44,589 nucleotides of DNA from positions 1 through 44,589 of the forward strand of contig VHCN01000023.1 in the NCBI GenBank assembly GCA_016871675.1. The letters run 5' to 3'. A program made the position numbers and the translations under genes. Origin of the DNA: Verrucomicrobiota bacterium. Lineage in GTDB: Bacteria > Verrucomicrobiota > Verrucomicrobiia > Limisphaerales > VHCN01. Position 1 is the stretch's first letter. The number at the start of each line of letters is the position of its first letter. The notes under the pieces were generated by a model. The model did no database searches and was not told the origin of the DNA. It worked only from the letters and a program-made list of their open reading frames with translations. This document shows, in pieces, positions 1 through 9,579 of the stretch.

Positions 1-2976
<2,976 letters not shown>

Positions 2977-3046
2977 TTTGAAGGCGTCAGTCGGCTGCGG
3001 TTGCAAGGATGAATGACCGGGCGAGGAGGTGGCGAATTCACGGCGG

Positions 3047-3982
3047 TTACTTCAACGGAGGGCCTTCAAGCGGTTTCCCATTCGTTTCGAGCACCTGCAC
3101 CTCGTGGATGCCGGGTTTGCCCTCGTCGGTGAAGGTCCACACAACTTTCTTGTCCCGCGTGACCTCGACGAGCTTGGTGCGGTTCGCGCCGATGGCGTAG
3201 CTGCAAATCACCGTGTTGCCATTCGGGAGCCGTTGCGCGCCGCACGGGTCGTTGAGGAGCTTTGCGGGCAGGTCGTCGTTCGCCAACGTCCACACGATCT
3301 TTCCTTCGCGGTCCACCTCGATGACCATATTGCCGTGCGTGCAGGTGATGAGCGTGTTGCCGCCTGTGAGGCGGATGGCGGTGAACGGCCAACTCTCCTT
3401 GGGTGCGTCGGGCGTCTTGAACTCCCACACGATGGTGCCCTCCGGCGTGTATTCGCGCACGACGCGGTCGAGCAGTTGCGGCACGAGGTAGTTGCCATTG
3501 GCGAGCTTGCGCGCCATGCGGCTCTGCAGGTGGATGTTTGTCGTCTGGCAGAGCAGCGGCACCTCGACGACCGTCTTGCCTTCGCGGTTGATCTCGAGGA
3601 TGCGTGGTTTCGGCCCGGCCTCCGTGAGCATGTAGTTGCCGCCGGGGAGTGCCTGCACCGTGTTCACTTCGGACTGCGTGCCCTTCCATTCGAATACCGT
3701 GGCGCCTGCGCGAGTGAGCTCGACCACGCCGCCGCCGGGGAAGTCCCGCCCCCTCGACACTGCGAGCAGGATGTTGCCGTTCGGCAGCACGAAGCCATCG
3801 CGCGTCGGGCGCGGATAATTCCACGCCACGGCGCCGTCCGCCGCCACGATGCGTGTCTCGGCGCCGAGCGCGAGGAAGGAATGTGAGACCCCGGCGGACT
3901 TCGCCGTGAATGGCATGGCTGCTACGACCAGGAACGAGATCGCGGCGAGTGCCAAGCGAAGAGCCATCGTGGCGATCAGCAT
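3047..3982 (-). CDS. secreted beta-propeller repeat protein
   Basis: About 311 residues. The frame is open further upstream, to 4105, but that would run through a terminator hairpin and into the thioredoxin gene. I therefore place the start at ATG 3982, with ATG 3967 (MALRLALAAISFLVVAAMPF) an equally good choice. Both give a hydrophobic signal peptide. The mature part has at least five repeats, each with a Leu-x-Gly/Asn-Gly-Asn turn (LPNGN, LPGGN, LANGN, LTGGN, LPNGN) followed by a beta strand and a Val-x-Glu-x-x-Arg-x-Gly-Lys segment, as in PQQ- or arylsulfotransferase-type propellers. No catalytic residues can be assigned. It is probably an extracytoplasmic binding or scaffold protein. The downstream neighbour on the same strand is the PSD1 gene. 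Confidence 0.75.
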   Translation of the reverse strand: MLIATMALRLALAAISFLVVAAMPFTAKSAGVSHSFLALGAETRIVAADGAVAWNYPRPTRDGFVLPNGNILLAVSRGRDFPGGGVVELTRAGATVFEWKGTQSEVNTVQALPGGNYMLTEAGPKPRILEINREGKTVVEVPLLCQTTNIHLQSRMARKLANGNYLVPQLLDRVVREYTPEGTIVWEFKTPDAPKESWPFTAIRLTGGNTLITCTHGNMVIEVDREGKIVWTLANDDLPAKLLNDPCGAQRLPNGNTVICSYAIGANRTKLVEVTRDKKVVWTFTDEGKPGIHEVQVLETNGKPLEGPPLK

Positions 3983-4028
3983 AGCCGCAGCCCCGGTTTC
4001 GACAATTCGAAACTCGGCCGACGGCCCC

Positions 4029-4055
4029 AAAAAAGCGCGGCTGAACCAGCCGCGC
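4029..4055 (-). terminator. Rho-independent terminator after the Sec thioredoxin gene
   Basis: On the minus strand there is a perfect 9-bp stem GCGCGGCTG/CAGCCGCGC (plus positions 4035-4043 and 4047-4055) with a 3-base loop, followed at once by six T (plus 4029-4034). It lies 24 bases past the stop codon at 4080 and ends the thioredoxin transcript before the propeller gene. Confidence 0.85.
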
Positions 4056-4079
4056 TGTTGAACAGGATGTCGCCGGGAG

Positions 4080-4526
4080 CTACTTCTTCTTGAGCAGCTC
4101 CTCAAGTTTGGCGATCACGGACTTCACACCCTTCCCGTCGTAGCCGACGATGGTGCCGAGCTTCTTGCCGTCGGCATCGAGCACGAGCAGCGTGGGGAAG
4201 CCTTCGATCTCGTATTTGTCCTTCACTTCCACGTTGTGCCGGTTTTGGGCCTCGGTCTGCTTCTTCTTGTCGGGGAAATCCACCTCGACGAGCACGAGCT
4301 TCTGTCTGGCCCAGTCCTTGAACTCCTTCTTGGCGAAGACGTCCTTGTTCAACTTGATGCACGCGCCTCACCAGTCCGAACCGGTGAAGTCCACGAGCAC
4401 TTGTTTCTTGTCCGCCTTGGCCTGCGCGAGCGCCTTGGGCAGGTCGGTCAGCCACGCGGCCTCGGCCGCGCGCGACGCGCCCGCGAGCGCGAAGCAGGCG
4501 GCGAGGGTCATCAGGGTTTTGTTCAT
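4080..4526 (-). CDS. thioredoxin-like selenoprotein candidate (UGAC active site)
   Basis: 148 residues if the in-frame TGA at plus 4370-4368 (codon 53) is read as selenocysteine. The start is ATG 4526, with AAGGA five bases upstream and a signal peptide (MNKTLMTLAACFALAGASRA). The secreted thioredoxin_7-type family common in PVC bacteria has a VDFTGSDWCxWCIKL motif. Here the sequence reads VDFTGSDW-TGA-GACIKL, so the TGA falls exactly on the first, nucleophilic Cys of CxxC, giving U-G-A-C with the resolving Cys at 56. The frame then continues without a lesion through the cis-Pro segment (EGFPTLLVLDADGKKLG) to a TAG at 4080. A start at TTG 4352 would give 90 residues with no signal peptide or active site and is rejected. 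Alternatives are a point mutation or sequencing error (TGC/TGT to TGA). The second such gene at 6282-6755 makes chance unlikely. Confidence 0.8.
4320..4344 (-). promoter_or_regulatory. SECIS-like hairpin after the thioredoxin UGA
   Basis: Read on the minus strand, 25 bases can fold as a stem of nine pairs (two of them G-U) with one internal G-A mismatch and a five-base apical loop GCCAA (plus 4334-4330). The loop begins with G, 33 bases after the UGA. Bacterial SECIS elements are hairpins just 3' of the UGA, inside the coding region, with a G among the first loop bases, so the form fits. I paired it by eye; in GC-rich coding DNA such hairpins also arise by chance. Confidence 0.4.
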
Positions 4527-4616
4527 GGGGTCCTTGGGTTGGGGTTTGCTGGAAATCCGCGTCGCATCAGGGGCGGCAACCCGCCGTGAGGATGAGATGG
4601 CGGTCTTGCTGCCGAC

Positions 4617-5459
4617 TTACTTGCCCGCGTTGTCGTCGTATTCGCCGAGCTTGCGGAGCCAGATGTTGCGGAAGCGCATCGGATTGCCGTGGTCCTGCAA
4701 CTGGATGAACACCTCCGGCGCGTGCGGCGAGTTGTAGTTGCCGGTGCGCAGGTGCGGCGTGTTGCCGAGGTATTCGCGGCGGTGATGCACGACCACGCCG
4801 TTGTGGATGACGGTCACCGCGGCCTTCTTGATATTCTGCTTGTTCTCGTCCCATCGCGGTGACTCGAAAATGATGTCGTAGCTCTGCCACTGGCCGGGGC
4901 CTTTGCTCGCGTTGACGAGCGGCGGTGACTGGCCGTAGAGCGCGGCGCACTGGCCGTCGGGGTAGGTTTGGTTCCCGAACGAGTCGAGCACCTGCACTTC
5001 GTAGATGCCGTTGAAGAGCACGCCGCTGTTGCCCCGCTGCTGGCCCTCGCCCTTCACCTCGACGGGTGTGGCGAATTCGAGGTGGAGCTGGAAATCGGCG
5101 AACTTGCCCTTGGTCTGGATGCTGCCGGTGCCGCCGACGACTTCCATGTGGCCGTTCTCAACCTTCCAGCCGGGCGTGCCGGTCTTGCCGCCGGTCCACT
5201 GGCTGAGGTCGGTGCCGTCGAAAAGGACCGTGGCGTCGGACGGCGGTTTGGCCAGGTGGCTGAAGCTCTCGCCGGGCTTGATGATGCGCGGTTGCGGGCG
5301 GTCGCCGTCGTGCACGACCCACTTGGTGCCGGGGATGGATGGCGTGTTGATGTAGCCCACGCCTTTGCGCTCGACCTTCTTGTCTTGGGGCGCGGCGATG
5401 ACGAGTGCCGAGGCGGCGGTGGCGGCCAGAGCGAGGGAAATCCAGCAGGTGGTTTTCAT
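4617..5459 (-). CDS. DUF1080 (3-keto-disaccharide hydrolase-type) secreted protein
   Basis: 280 residues from ATG 5459, chosen because it begins a signal peptide (MKTTCWISLALAATAASALVIA); the frame is open further upstream without one. The body shows the DUF1080 jelly-roll pattern: VLFDGTDLSQW, GWKVENGHMEVV, FQLHLEFATP, RGNSGVLFNGIYEVQVLDS, GQWQSYDIIFESPRW and, at the end, EVFIQLQDHGNPMRFRNIWLR. Family members are extracytoplasmic; some hydrolyse 3-keto-glycosides and others have no known activity. It is encoded upstream of the Sec thioredoxin (90-base gap, same strand). No Shine-Dalgarno sequence is obvious. Confidence 0.9.
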   Translation of the reverse strand: MKTTCWISLALAATAASALVIAAPQDKKVERKGVGYINTPSIPGTKWVVHDGDRPQPRIIKPGESFSHLAKPPSDATVLFDGTDLSQWTGGKTGTPGWKVENGHMEVVGGTGSIQTKGKFADFQLHLEFATPVEVKGEGQQRGNSGVLFNGIYEVQVLDSFGNQTYPDGQCAALYGQSPPLVNASKGPGQWQSYDIIFESPRWDENKQNIKKAAVTVIHNGVVVHHRREYLGNTPHLRTGNYNSPHAPEVFIQLQDHGNPMRFRNIWLRKLGEYDDNAGK

Positions 5460-5609
5460 GGTGAGGAATCGGGTTGTTGGTTGCGCCGCGAACTGCCGAC
5501 GACTGCGCCGTGCCCGCGGAAGTGGGCTATCGGTAGCATCCGTCCCGCGGCAAGGCAAGCCCCGCGACGAGGCGAGGCGGCGTGAGGGTTTCGCCCGGCG
5601 GTCGCGGTG

Positions 5610-5646
5610 AAAAAGCGAGACGGGCGGAAGTTGCCTTCCGCCCGTC
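5610..5646 (-). terminator. Rho-independent terminator after the Cys peroxiredoxin
   Basis: A perfect 12-bp stem (plus 5619-5630 with 5635-5646) and a 4-base loop. On the minus strand it is followed, after a four-base TCGC gap, by a run of five T (plus 5610-5614). It lies just past the stop of the peroxiredoxin gene at 5670. Confidence 0.75.
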
Positions 5647-5669
5647 GCGAATGGAGTGGGGAGTTGCGC

Positions 5670-6161
5670 CTACCGCAGCTTCGAAAGCGTCGCCTTGATG
5701 GCGTCGAAATTGGGCAGATCCTTCACCGTCGCGGTCTGCTCGCTGTATTGGACGACGCCGGCCTTGTCCACGACGAACGCCGCGCGCGCGCTGGTGGAGG
5801 GGAAATCCGGGATCAACCCGCCGAGGCCGCTGACAAGCACGCCGTAGGCTGCGGCGGTCTTCTTGTCGAGGTCGCTGACGATCTTGATTCCGATCTTGTT
5901 CTGCGTCGCCCACGCTTCCTGCGCGAACGGGCTGTCCACGCTGCACGCGATGACGTCGGCATTCAGGCCCGCATACTGGCCGAGACCCGCGGTGATGTCG
6001 CACATCTCCTGCGTGCAGACGCCGGTGAAGGCAAGCGGGAAGAAGAGCAACACGGTGTGTTTCTTGCCGAAGTTGTCCGAAAGCTTCACATCGGCGAGGC
6101 CGGAGGCGGACTTGGACTTGAGGTTGAAATCAGGGGCTTTGGTTCCAACGGAGATGGGCAT
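5670..6161 (-). CDS. peroxiredoxin, cysteine form (AhpE/AhpC-TSA type)
   Basis: 163 residues, ATG start at 6161. This thiol peroxidase reduces H2O2 and organic peroxides. The peroxidatic cysteine is Cys49 in the motif LAFTGVCTQEMCD, with a second Cys at 54. The N-terminal KAPDFNL and the ACSVDSPFAQEAWA segment match the peroxiredoxin fold. There is no signal peptide, so it is cytoplasmic. It lies between two genes in which the equivalent catalytic Cys codon is TGA, and so serves as an internal control: this family member uses an ordinary Cys codon. It has its own downstream terminator, and a 120-base gap separates it from the upstream Sec peroxiredoxin gene. Confidence 0.95.
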   Translation of the reverse strand: MPISVGTKAPDFNLKSKSASGLADVKLSDNFGKKHTVLLFFPLAFTGVCTQEMCDITAGLGQYAGLNADVIACSVDSPFAQEAWATQNKIGIKIVSDLDKKTAAAYGVLVSGLGGLIPDFPSTSARAAFVVDKAGVVQYSEQTATVKDLPNFDAIKATLSKLR

Positions 6162-6281
6162 GGTTTGTTTCAGGTTTGGGTTTGTCTGTCGCGCGTGCGG
6201 TTATAGGGGCGGGTCGGGGGAGTGTCAAACGGAGGATTTGCCCGCGGCCGGGACGCGCCTTTCCGCTCGATTCACGGCGGG

Positions 6282-6755
6282 TCAAAGAGCCGCGAGCACC
6301 TCGGCCGCGTGGCCCTCGGGCGTCACCTTCGGCCACACGGCGCGGATGACTCCATCGGCGCCGATGAGATACGTGACGCGGTGAACGCCCAGATACTTCC
6401 GGCCCATGAAGGACTTCTCACCCCAAACCCGGTATGCGGTGACGATGCGCTTCTCCTCATCCGACAGGAGCGGAAACGGAAGTTTGTGTTTCGCCGAAAA
6501 CTTGTCGTGGGATTTCACGCTGTCCACGCTCACCCCGAGGACGACCGCGCCGCGATTCGCGAACTCGCGATGCAGCGCGGCAAAGGCGCACGCCTCGGTC
6601 GTTCACCCCGGCGTGTCGTCGCGCGGATAGAAGAACAGCACGACGGGTTTGCCGCGGAAACCCGCGAGTGAAACGCTTGCGCCGCCTTGCGCCGCCGCTG
6701 TGAAGCCGGGCGCGGGGTCGCCTTGCTTGAGCAGGTTCAAAGGCTGGGTGGCCAT
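6282..6755 (-). CDS. bcp: BCP-type peroxiredoxin, selenoprotein candidate (peroxidatic Sec)
   Basis: 157 residues if the in-frame TGA at plus 6605-6603 (codon 51) is read as selenocysteine. The start is ATG 6755, with GAGG 11 bases upstream. The N-terminus has the peroxiredoxin DPAPGFTA segment and VVLFFYPRDDTPG. The universally conserved BCP active site TPGCTTEAC is TPG-TGA-TTEAC here, so the TGA replaces the peroxidatic Cys itself, while the resolving-type Cys five residues on (TTEAC) is kept. The frame continues cleanly with LGVSVDSVKSHDKFSAKHKLPFPLLSD and the BCP motif GVHRVTYLIGADG. Starting after the TGA, at codon 75, would leave 83 residues without an active site. Family: thioredoxin-dependent peroxidases; Sec peroxiredoxins are known in some bacteria. 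Alternatives: point mutation or sequencing error. Confidence 0.8.
6556..6584 (-). promoter_or_regulatory. SECIS-like hairpin after the BCP UGA
   Basis: On the minus strand the 29 bases can pair as a lower stem of five pairs (one G-U) and an upper stem of three pairs plus one beyond a mismatch, closing a six-base loop UGCAUC whose second base is G. The loop starts 28 bases after the UGA. A shorter alternative (five pairs, loop GUGC) starts six bases after the UGA. Drawn by eye in GC-rich sequence, so only suggestive. Confidence 0.35.
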
Positions 6756-6831
6756 CGCCGCGGCATCCTCGTTTCAGGATTCGGGGCCGTCAATCGCGGC
6801 ATCATCAACGTGGATCCCGCCGCTCCAACGC

Positions 6832-7932
6832 TCACAGCGAATTGAGGATCCGTTGCACATCCACGTGCTTGGCGATGAGGTCGCGGATGAGCGCGATCTT
6901 CTCCGTGTCGTCGGGCCGGGTCTTCACGATCATGTCGTGGACCTTCGATGCCGTGTCGTAACTGTCGTCGCGCGCCAGCAGCACGGGGCAGGGGAGCGCG
7001 CGCACCTGCTCGGTCGTGGACGGTCCCGGCCGCAGCCCTCCGGTCAGCACGATCCCCGCGACGCGTTGGCCCGGATCCGCAGCCGCGGCTGCCGCGGCAA
7101 GGAGGATGTCTTCGCGATCGCCCGGCGTGATGAGCAGCACACCCTGCTTGAAAAACTGCGCCGCGTTGTGCGCGGCCATCGCGCCGACAATGACGTCCTC
7201 GACAATGTTCTGCCGGTGCGCGGCACCCGAAAGGAGCTCGGCGTTCAACTCCTCCTGGATGCTCGCAAGCGTCGGGTTGCTGAGCGTCGGGAGGTGCGGC
7301 AGCACGCCGAGCAGTTCAAGCCCCTTGCGCTTGAGCCCGCGCCGCGTGAAGTCCTCCACGTAGCCGAGCTTGTCGGGAAGCACCTTGTTCACGATCACGC
7401 CGATGATCTCGACGCCTTCCTTCTCGAAGAGCGCCTGGTTGAGCGCGACCTCGTCCACCGGCTTGCCAATGCCGCCGCGCGACACGATTACGACCTTCGC
7501 GCCGAGGAGTTTCGCGACCCGCGCATTGGACAGGTCGAACACCGCGCCGACGCCGGCGTGCCCGGAGCCTTCGCAGAGCACGAAGTCCTTTTCCCACGCC
7601 ACGCGGTCGAAGGCGTCATGGATGCGCCGGACGAGCGCGTCGTAGTTGGAGCTTTGCAGGTAGCGGCGCGTGAAGTCCGGCTCGATGGCGATCGGGCTCA
7701 TGTCCGCAAGCGGGCAGTTGAGCTTGTAAACCGAGTCCATCAGCACGGTGTCCTCGTCGATCTTGTGCTCGGCGACTTCGACGAAGCGCTGGCCGACGGG
7801 CTTGATGTAGCCGATGCGACGGTGGTGCCTTTGCAACGCCGCCATCAAGCCGAGCGAGGTCGTCGTCTTGCCGTCGTTCTGCCGCGTGGCGGCGATGAAC
7901 ACGCGCGGCGTGCTGGTATTGCGGAGGGACAT
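6832..7932 (-). CDS. BioD-like P-loop/DRTGG protein, regulatory half of phosphotransacetylase
   Basis: 366 residues from ATG 7932. The N-terminal half is a dethiobiotin-synthetase-like P-loop domain (VFIAATRQNDGKTTTSLGL near residue 11, GYIKPVG, LCEGSGHAGVG, VVIVSRGGIGKPVDEV). The C-terminal half is a DRTGG domain (VEDVIVGAM, LITPGDREDILLAA, GIVLTGG). Enterobacterial Pta carries these same two domains N-terminal to its catalytic domain, where they sense NADH/pyruvate. Here they form a separate protein encoded 12 bases downstream of the catalytic gene. It probably binds or regulates the phosphotransacetylase, but no catalytic role can be shown. Confidence 0.85.
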   Translation of the reverse strand: MSLRNTSTPRVFIAATRQNDGKTTTSLGLMAALQRHHRRIGYIKPVGQRFVEVAEHKIDEDTVLMDSVYKLNCPLADMSPIAIEPDFTRRYLQSSNYDALVRRIHDAFDRVAWEKDFVLCEGSGHAGVGAVFDLSNARVAKLLGAKVVIVSRGGIGKPVDEVALNQALFEKEGVEIIGVIVNKVLPDKLGYVEDFTRRGLKRKGLELLGVLPHLPTLSNPTLASIQEELNAELLSGAAHRQNIVEDVIVGAMAAHNAAQFFKQGVLLITPGDREDILLAAAAAAADPGQRVAGIVLTGGLRPGPSTTEQVRALPCPVLLARDDSYDTASKVHDMIVKTRPDDTEKIALIRDLIAKHVDVQRILNSL

Positions 7933-7944
7933 GCGACCGCCACG

Positions 7945-9099
7945 TCACTCTCCCGGCAGCCGCGTGCCGGCCTCGGGGTAGAGCAACCGGTACGCGATGG
8001 CCTGCAGCCCCACGATCGCCGCCACGCCGAGCACGTCGTGCGCGCTCGCGCCCCGGGAAACCTCGGCCGCGGGCCGGTCGAGGCCGAGCAGGATTTGTCC
8101 GTAGGCATTCGCGCGGGCGATGTGCTGGATGAGCTTGCTGGAGATGTTGCCGGAATTGAGGTTGGGAAAAATCAGCACGTTCGCCCGCCCGGCCACGGGG
8201 CTTTCGGGGACCTTCCGCTCGGCCACGTCCGGCACCAGCGCGGCGTCCACCTGCAACTCGCCGTCGAAGTCCGCCTCGAGCCCGCGGTCGCGCGCGTGCT
8301 GCTGCACGAGCGCCGTCGCCGCCTGCACCTTCGCGACGGAGGGATGCGCCGCGCTGCCGCGCGTGGAAAAACTCAGCAGCGCGACGCGCGGCCGCACACC
8401 AAGCAGATGCCGCGCAAGCTGCGCCGTCGAGAACGCGATGTCGGCGAGTTGCTCCACCGTCGGGTCGGGGATGACGCCGCAGTCCGCGAAGATCATCGCG
8501 CCGGAATGCCCGAAGCGCGTGTCCTCGACTTCGAGCAGCATGCAACTCGAGGCCGTGGTGATGTTTGGCGCCACGCGGATGATTTGAAAAAGCGGTCGCA
8601 GGACGCTCCCGCCGGATTCACTCACGCCCGACACGAGCCCGTCGGCCTGGTGCATCGCCACCATCATCGAGCCGAAATAGTTCGGCTTGAGCATCGCCTC
8701 CACCGCCTCGCGCTCCTGGATGCCCTTCGACCGACGGACCGCCTCGAAGCGTCGCGCAAAATTCTCAAGCTCCTCGCTCTCGGCCGGGTTGATGATGCGC
8801 ACGCCCTCGAGCGGGACGTTGAGGCGTTCCGCGGCATCCTTGATGCGCGTGCGGTCGCCAAGCAGGATCGGCGCGCCGAGCCGCAGCGAGTAGAACTGCC
8901 GGGCGGCCTGCAACACACGCGGCTCGGTGCCCTCGGGGAACACGATCCGCTTCGGGTGCCGCTGCAACTTCTCGATGACCCCGCCGATGAAACGCACGGG
9001 CGCTGTGTAGCCGACGCTTCCCCTCGCGGCAATGGCCAATTTCCCGAGCGCAAACGGGCGGCCAAGAAAACGGTTCAGCCCAAGGGCTGTTTGTGCCAT
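7945..9099 (-). CDS. pta: phosphate acetyltransferase, catalytic domain only
   Basis: 384 residues from ATG 9099 (MAQTALGLNRFLGRPFALG); the frame is open upstream but low in coding character. The enzyme interconverts acetyl-CoA + phosphate and acetyl phosphate + CoA. Family landmarks: RIVFPEGTEPRVLQAA, GAPILLGDRTRIKDAA, PNYFGSMMVAMHQADGLVSG, ADCGVIPDPTVEQLADIA, VALLSFSTRGSA, FDGELQVDAALVPDVA, NVLIFPNLNSGNISSKL and LLGLDRPAAEVSRGAS. The length corresponds to the PTA_PTB domain with a short N-terminal extension. The regulatory P-loop/DRTGG part follows as a separate gene. No acetate kinase gene is in the window, so the usual pta-ackA pairing is absent here. Confidence 0.93.
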   Translation of the reverse strand: MAQTALGLNRFLGRPFALGKLAIAARGSVGYTAPVRFIGGVIEKLQRHPKRIVFPEGTEPRVLQAARQFYSLRLGAPILLGDRTRIKDAAERLNVPLEGVRIINPAESEELENFARRFEAVRRSKGIQEREAVEAMLKPNYFGSMMVAMHQADGLVSGVSESGGSVLRPLFQIIRVAPNITTASSCMLLEVEDTRFGHSGAMIFADCGVIPDPTVEQLADIAFSTAQLARHLLGVRPRVALLSFSTRGSAAHPSVAKVQAATALVQQHARDRGLEADFDGELQVDAALVPDVAERKVPESPVAGRANVLIFPNLNSGNISSKLIQHIARANAYGQILLGLDRPAAEVSRGASAHDVLGVAAIVGLQAIAYRLLYPEAGTRLPGE

Positions 9100-9117
9100 C
9101 GTCACGCGCGAATCCGC

Positions 9118-9374
9118 ATGAATGACGACCTCCAGCCCGGCGCGAAGCCTGCGGGTGCAGTCGTGCCCGGGCTTGCGCTGGTGCGGAAGAACAAGTTTGT
9201 GCTTTTCGCACTGATGGGCCTCGCAGGCGGGTCGCGATTTGGTCGTCGGTCTTCGGCGTGTGCATCGCCGCTGCGCTGTGCTGGGCGGCCAAGCTCTACA
9301 GCCGGCGGGTTGAGTTCTCGCCGGTCCGGGCCGTGTTCGGCTGGATCGGCGTAGTCGTCCACGCAAAGTTCTGA
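9118..9374 (+). pseudogene. possible small membrane-protein gene with a one-base frameshift
   Basis: From ATG 9118 the frame reads MNDDLQPG, then RKNKFVLFALMGLAGG up to about 9231, after which it becomes Arg/Ser-rich. Shifting back one base at the G run at 9229-9231 gives VAIWSSVFGVCIAAALC, then WAAKLYSRRVEFSPVRA and GWIGVVVHAKF, ending at TGA 9374. The joined product of about 85 residues would have a hydrophobic span of one or two membrane segments and a basic flank. A missing G in the run, either real or a sequencing error, explains it. I do not recognise the family. Confidence 0.35.
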
Positions 9375-9432
9375 CGCTGCCTGCCACGCACCGTTTCCCA
9401 ATCCGAATCCCAATCCCAATCCTCCCCGCACC

Positions 9433-9525
9433 ATGATCGCAGCCAGCATCCCCCGAAATCTATTCGCCTCGACCGTTGCCGCTGACCCGCAGCCGAAGGC
9501 GGCGAAGAAAAAGGGGAAGGTGTGA
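9433..9525 (+). CDS. 30-residue reading frame with lysine-rich end (doubtful)
   Basis: ATG 9433 to TGA 9525 encodes MIAASIPRNLFASTVAADP followed by QPKAAKKKGKV. No ribosome binding site is clear and I recognise no family. The Lys/Ala end resembles the tails of larger proteins in this genome. Low confidence. Confidence 0.15.
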   Translation: MIAASIPRNLFASTVAADPQPKAAKKKGKV

Positions 9526-9579
9526 GTGACTCGCGCGCTGAACAGCCGGCAACCGGCAATCGGCGATTGAAAGTCCCCT

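Larger units (their letters stand above)
9100..9579. other. 480-base region without a confident gene
   Basis: The stretch lies between the divergent start of pta and the end of the spermidine-synthase-fusion gene. It holds a possible frameshifted small membrane-protein gene (9118-9374) and a 30-codon reading frame (9433-9525), listed separately, and a short run of degenerate 7-base direct repeats of the type CCCAATC at about 9399-9424. Confidence 0.6.

Noticed and set aside
4080-4352. 90-residue thioredoxin fragment starting at TTG 4352
   Set aside because: It would lack signal peptide and active site, while the ATG at 4526 has a good Shine-Dalgarno sequence and leader; reading the TGA as Sec gives a complete protein.
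6282-6533. 83-residue BCP fragment starting after the TGA
   Set aside because: It would begin inside the conserved LGVSVDSV strand and lack the catalytic motif; the full frame from ATG 6755 is family-like on both sides of the TGA.
4080-6755. Genetic-code change (UGA read as Trp, Gly or Cys throughout)
   Set aside because: TGA is the ordinary stop of several intact genes here, such as the LplT-like gene (16600-16602) and the 409-residue membrane protein, so only these two TGAs behave as sense codons.
6649-9354. 901-codon open frame on the plus strand
   Set aside because: It is antisense to the pta and DRTGG genes and the 5' end of the BCP gene, whose proteins are clearly recognisable; the plus-strand product is Arg/Ala/His-rich, as expected for the complement of GC-rich codons.
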